A stretch of 64,000 nucleotides of DNA from Euryodendron excelsum. Lineage: Eukaryota; Streptophyta; Magnoliopsida; Ericales; Pentaphylacaceae. Below the pieces are notes generated by a model. It was not told the DNA's origin. It made no database searches and saw only the letters and a list, made by a program, of their open reading frames with translations. A program made the position numbers and the translations under genes. Below are positions 59,130 to 64,000 of the stretch, in pieces. The stretch spans positions 35,965,001-36,029,000 of the forward strand of contig CM065394.1 of assembly GCA_033060915.1 (NCBI GenBank). The letters run 5' to 3'. Each line of letters opens with the position of its first letter. The first letter of the stretch is position 1.

Positions 59130-62100
59130 ATGATGGCAATGTCCTGCAAGGATGGTAAAGGAGTGATGGACAATGGGAAATACGTCCGCTACACACCTGA
59201 GCAGGTTGAAGCCCTTGAGAGGCTCTATCATGACTGCCCTAAACCCAGTTCGATTCGTCGGCAACAGCTTATCAGGGAATGCCCTATTCTTTCCCACATC
59301 GAGCCCAAGCAAATCAAAGTTTGGTTTCAGAACAGAAGGTATGGTCACTCTCACTGTCTCACAACAATTTTAGTTTTCCAATTAATGATGACACCGCATT
59401 TTGCCACAATATTTTGATGACAAGCTCTGTTTCCTGTGTCACAAAGATCAAATTTATTTATTTATAATTGGAGCAATTGTATTGTTATAGATATGAATGA
59501 ATTTTCTCTGATTTACTTCATGTTTATACAGATGCAGAGAGAAACAGAGGAAAGAGGCGTCACGGCTTCAAGCTGTGAATAGGAAGCTGACGGCCATGAA
59601 CAAGCTACTAATGGAAGAGAATGACAGGTTGGAGAAACAGGTGTCACATCTGGTGTATGAAAATGGCTACTTCCGCCAACATACCCCGAATGTGAGTATT
59701 CATGATCTTTAATTAGTTGAATTACATATATAGTCCGATCTTATCTTGAATAAATTGTAATTGGTATTGAGATGACGGAGGGTTGTTTTCATTACAGACG
59801 ACGCTTGCGACTAAAGACACAAGTTGTGAGTCGGTGGTGACGAGCGGTCAACTCCACTTGACACCTTCGCATCCGCCGAGGGATGCTAGTCCTGCAGGGT
59901 TAGTGGGGATATGGTTGTTGGGTCATTTTCTTTTCATTGTGCTATGTGACCTCGTTGTGTGTGTTTGTGCGTGGCTTATGGATATGCATGCTTTTGTATT
60001 TTTTCCAGGCTTTTGTCCATTGCAGAAGAGACTTTAACAGAGTTTCTTTCAAAGGCCACTGGAACTGCTGTCGAGTGGGTCCAAATGCCTGGAATGAAGG
60101 TATGGCTGCAACATTAATATATGCATGGTTGTATTGAATCATTGACATACTTGCGTTATATTTATGTAGTTTTTTTCCCCCAATTATCAGATAGTGGAGA
60201 ACTGGAAGGTTAAAAATAACAAAAACTGATCTTGTCATCCTAAATACACTACAAAACCAGTGTTAACGATTCACTGTGAAACTCTCCAAAATCATCCCTT
60301 TCCCAGGTTTCTTATTGGTATCTGTCATTATAAGAAAATTCGATTTCCCTTTCTGATTTTTATATTATTGATACTATCGAAGGGGTTAATGCCAATTGTT
60401 CTATTAAAAGGTAGTCAATAATAAGTCCCTTCCTGAACTAATCCCTTTCTCATATGCTTAGCCTGGTCCGGATTCCATTGGAATCGTTGCTATTTCTCAT
60501 GGTTGCACTGGTGTGGCAGCACGAGCTTGCGGCCTGGTGGGTTTAGAGCCTACAAGGGTAAGATAGCTAGTTTCCTCCCCTGCTTTTTTTTTTTTCTTCT
60601 GTTATGTATAAGTTGAGTTCATGTGAAACATTAATTGGCTGTGCCCCTTCCAGGTTGCAGAAATCCTCAAGGATCGGCCTTCATGGTTTCGTGAATGCCG
60701 AACTGTGGATGTTCTGAATGTGCTGCCTACCGCTAATGGTGGGACCATTGAGCAGCTTTACATGCAGGTATTGTTAGTTATTGTGTTCTTTTATTGCACA
60801 ACGGAGCATTTATGCCCTAAATGGGTTTTGGAATTTTTGCTTGATATCTTAGCTCTACGCGCCAACGACTTTGGCGCCTGCTCGTGATTTCTGGTTGTTG
60901 CGCTACACGTCCGTAATGGAGGATGGTAGTCTTGTGGTAAGTGGTTCTTGAAGTTTATTAATTCAATTTGTCAATTGAATTCCAGCTAGCTGTTTTGCTT
61001 TTCTGCTCCTTGCACATCTAACCCATTGACATTTTTGTTGTCTAATGGATGCAATGAAATTCTTAGGTATGTGAAAGATCACTTAGCAATACTCAAAATG
61101 GTCCAAGCATGCTACCAGTGCAGAATTTTGTGAGAGCAGAAATGCTCCCTAGTGGGTATCTTATTAGACCTTGTGAAGGGGGTGGCTCAATCATCCACAT
61201 TGTCGATCATTTGAATTTGGAGGTAAATAAGTCACCATGCGTTTTGTATTCATTTATTTCATTCCCTTAATTATCTGATTTGGGTATTATACCTTCAAAT
61301 ACAATTAGATTTGGCATGTTAACATCTTTGACTAGGCATGGAGTGTTCCTGAAGTGTTGCGTTCCCTGTACGAATCATCAACTATGCTTGCTCAGAAGAC
61401 AACAATGGCGGTGAGACTGTTAATTCTGCTTCCATCATGCATCGTTTATAATTTATGGGAGGGGATTTTATACTTGGATTCCTTGAATACATCCCTTGTT
61501 TTCACACAGGCTCTACGCCAACTTAGACAGATAGCTCAGGAGGTATCTCAGTCTAATGTCACCAATTGGGGCAGAAGACCTGCAGCTCTACGAGCACTTA
61601 GCCAGAGGCTGAGCAGGTTGAAATATTCTACTCTTTTACCATCATCTGTTGAGGTATGATAGTATTTCTCTGCTGTCCAGAACCTGATAATTTTTTTTTT
61701 CCGGCAGGGGTTTCAATGATGCTCTTAGTGGTTTTACTGATGAGGGGTGGTCTATGATGGGAAATGATGGCATGGATGATGTTACCATCCTTGTGAACTC
61801 TTCTCCTGACAAACTAATGGGCTTAAATCTTACATTTGCTAGCGGATTTCCAGCTGTCAGCAATGCAGTCTTATGCGCGAAAGCATCAATGCTTTTGCAG
61901 GTTAGCATACTGGAAGTGTTTGATTTGTCTAAATATTGCATGGGAAACGCGTATTAAGAAAAATATGGAGTACTTTGTTATAGATTGCTGAATTAAGTAT
62001 CCCAAGGTGACAAACGCTATGCTAGCTTCTGTTGTGAAATCTTAAGTGTTGAACAAGCTGTGCTTATCACTAGTAACTTGGGCTCAGCTTGTATGAAGCT

Positions 62101-63481
62101 CATTCTACCTCCTTGTCAGAAAACTAAGAAAGAGCTCAAACAATTTGTAAAGATGCTTGTTTCCATTACTCTGAGTTTGATAAGTTTACGAAACAGTTGA
62201 TGTTGGTGCCATGAGGTCAAACGCAAGTCTTTAAGAAATCAATCAAAGTAGAAAAGTTGGTAAGTAGTTTCAAGCCAATAGGGCATCATGCAGAAGTAAT
62301 CAGCTCTGGGAGCATATTCTGTTGTAATCACTAATTTGCATTAGTAAGAGTAGGGCCGATGCATTCTGGAAAAATAAATGAATGACGGATTTAACTAATG
62401 AATTAGATTGGTTAGATTTGAGATCAAGATTGTGTTTCACAAACACTATACCTGCATGCAATACCGCCTGTTAAATTTAGTACTGCTGCTGGAAAGTGAT
62501 CTTCCCTTGCCTATATGGTCAAGAGCCTCTAGATGGGCTTGATCCACCAAATTCACTAGGGAGCCAGTACTTCTCCCTTCTCAATGAGCAACTTTCGTCC
62601 TTCATCTAATCTTTGGTAGGAGGGTTTTTATGTGACGAGTTTCTTTGTTTGTGCAGCATAGGAGGTTTCTCTGATTTATTCTTTGCTGTTTAGAAAATGA
62701 TCAAAGTTATCGAGGGTGGTATGCTGTCACCAATGATTGAATTGCTTGATCTTTTCCACAACAATGCTAGTGATTGTTATTAGGTTTTCCTTGAGTGTAA
62801 ACATTTTCTCACACTGCTATTACCTCTGCGTAATATTGGCAAATATCATGTTTGTTTTGGCTCAGATTTTTGGGTGGTGGGGGTCATAGATTATGGCAGA
62901 TGGATTATTTTTGCATTAATTTCTAGATTTAATTGATGGTGAAAGCATCTTAGCAAGTATATTCTTGCTCAGTTTACTTCTAGTTCTTGTCCTTTGTATT
63001 CACATTCTCATTTCAAGTTTAACAAAATTTGTTTTTTCTGCAATTGTTTCTGCTCTGCTCTGTGCTTTCCTATCTTTCAGAATGTGCCGCCTGCAATACT
63101 TCTTAGGTTCTTGAGGGAGCATAGGTCAGAGTGGGCAGACAACAGTATTGATGCCTACTCAGCTGCAGCTGTTAAAGTTGGTCCCTGTAGTTTACAAGGG
63201 TCTCGAGTTGGAAGTTTTGGGGGTCAAGTTATACTTCCACTTGCTCATACTATAGAGCATGAAGAGGCAAGTAATTTCATCTTGGTTTACTGCTAAATCA
63301 CTATCTAAGTTTGTTCTTTAAATTCAAATAGAATTTTCAATTTGTGATAGTTTTCTTCAAACGTTGACATAGATTATACATCTCTCTTTGTGCTTATTAG
63401 TTGCTGGAGGTCATTAAGTTGGAAGGTGTTGGCCATTGTCCTGAAGATGCAATAATCCCTAGAGACATGTTTCTCTTGCAG
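59130..63481 (+). CDS. HB15: Class III HD-Zip transcription factor (ATHB-15/ATHB-8 clade), 5' two-thirds
   Basis: Thirteen coding exons: 59130-59338, 59532-59691, 59798-59898, 60009-60099, 60462-60557, 60654-60767, 60853-60936, 61067-61222, 61336-61410, 61510-61616, 61708-61900, 63081-63266, 63401-63481 (1653 nt, 551 codons, all phases fit). The start MMAMSCKDGK resembles ATHB-15. A homeodomain (residues ~16-77, IKVWFQNRRCREKQRK) runs into a leucine zipper (LTAMNKLLMEENDRLEKQ). The START domain begins near residue 155 (IAEETLTEFLSKATGTAVEW) and the SAD region follows. The C-terminal MEKHLA part and stop lie right of the window. The protein is a nuclear regulator of vascular, meristem and leaf-polarity development. 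The mRNA carries the miR165/166 site. One intron has a GC donor. ATHB-8 orthology remains possible. Confidence 0.95.
60089..60471 (+). promoter_or_regulatory. miR165/166 target site split by an intron
   Basis: Exon 4 ends CTGGAATGAAG (60089-60099) and exon 5 starts CCTGGTCCGG (60462-60471). Joined in the mRNA they form a 21-nt site that pairs with miR166 except at the two bases facing its 3' end and one G:U at its 5' base. The site lies in the START coding region, as in all HD-Zip III genes, and exists only after splicing. Confidence 0.9.
63267..63400 (+). other. GC-AG intron in the HD-Zip III gene
   Basis: Donor GAG|GCAAGTAA at 63267 and acceptor CTTATTAG ending at 63400. No GT nearby keeps the reading frame (HTIEHEE joined to LLEVIKLEG). 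GC donors usually need a near-perfect surrounding consensus, which is present here. Confidence 0.75.
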
Positions 63482-64000
63482 GTAAGTTTTGTTTCTTAAC
63501 ATCTTGTGTCTTATATTTACCACGTAAATAATTATGGTCCCATGCAAACTGTTTTTTAATTAGTTCTGATGATAGCCTTCCTGTGAGGAACCTTGCCTAG
63601 GCCTGATTTGGAGGCCAGTGGGCAAATCAAATTTATAGGCTGTATTGGATTTTATGCTGAGAGCTTTTCCTTTTTTCGAATATTGTATATGAATGCACAT
63701 CTGCATACATCCACCCAAACAGGTATATAAATATAATAAACTCGAGATGCTGTATATTAAATCTGTAATCATTAGACTTGGTTGATAGTCTAGGAGTTTT
63801 AGTACATGCCAGTGCAGGAACACACATGCCAGCCAAGCTGGACTCCTTAAAGCCTGAGCTGAAAATTAATGACAATGGGCTGTGCTCAGTCTGAAACTAG
63901 TCTAACACAGCTCTGGACTCACTAGCTGTCTGATCATTTTATTCTTATTCATCAAATAGAGTTGTGGTGGAGAATGGTGGAGGATGGAAGGTTTTGTTAA
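63482..64000 (+). other. Intron at the right edge, next exon not seen
   Basis: After donor CAG|GTAAGT at 63482 no sequence matching the expected next exon (LCSG-DENA type) appears before 64000, so the intron is at least 519 nt and the remaining exons lie outside. Confidence 0.6.

Noticed and set aside
1..64000. tRNA, rRNA or known microRNA genes
   Set aside because: By eye I found no T-loop/anticodon arrangement, rRNA core or familiar mature miRNA sequence; tRNAscan-SE and miRBase searches would settle it.

Overview
The window is nuclear DNA of a flowering plant, most likely a eudicot. It has spliced genes with plant-specific domain families, AT-rich intergenic DNA, and dense Ty1/copia, Ty3/gypsy, MULE, hAT and Helitron debris. 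I cannot name the species from sequence alone.

Layout. 1-758: the 3' end of a decayed copia retrotransposon with a short LTR. 2352-8908 (-): NUP35, a nuclear-pore RRM-type protein with three coding exons; its 4.2-kb first intron holds at least two MULE-type insertions. 9290-13054: a mosaic of inverted-repeat elements and Helitron ends. 15185-15752 (-): a small three-exon gene for a 104-residue protein I do not recognise. 15753-21574: gene-free DNA with MITEs, microsatellites and a poly(C) tract. 21575-23059 (-): a class A GATA zinc-finger factor with two exons. 25930-26835 (-): SEC13 with an intronless reading frame, apparently driven from a TATA box about 2.2 kb upstream. 29150-31725: gene-free TE remnants. 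31726-54503: one old gypsy element of the Tat type (dual RNase H, reverse-strand ORF after integrase), carrying nested insertions. 54504-57700: AT-rich, MITE-bearing DNA. 59130 to beyond the right edge (+): a class III HD-Zip gene of the ATHB-8/ATHB-15 clade, 13 coding exons visible (551 codons). It carries the miR165/166 site split across an exon junction and a GC splice donor.

The nested block can be dated relatively from target-site duplications. Host element A (LTRs 31726-37339 and 53798-54503) received two roughly 4.8-4.9 kb coding-free elements of one family: B1 in its 5' LTR and B2 in its reverse transcriptase. B2 was then hit by a 1.86-kb copia-like solo LTR (C). A also took a 655-bp hAT-like element inside its second RNase H. 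Removing these leaves A at about 10.6 kb. All of its reading frames are broken.

No clearly new biological system is present. The points most worth checking are the antisense ORF and its 67-bp repeat array in A, the repeated hairpins in B, the nested Helitron ends, the GC donor in the HD-Zip gene, and the unrecognised small gene. NUP35 and SEC13 both make nuclear-pore components and lie 17 kb apart, which may be chance. Exon borders were set by hand from GT/GC-AG signals and family knowledge; no alignment was run.
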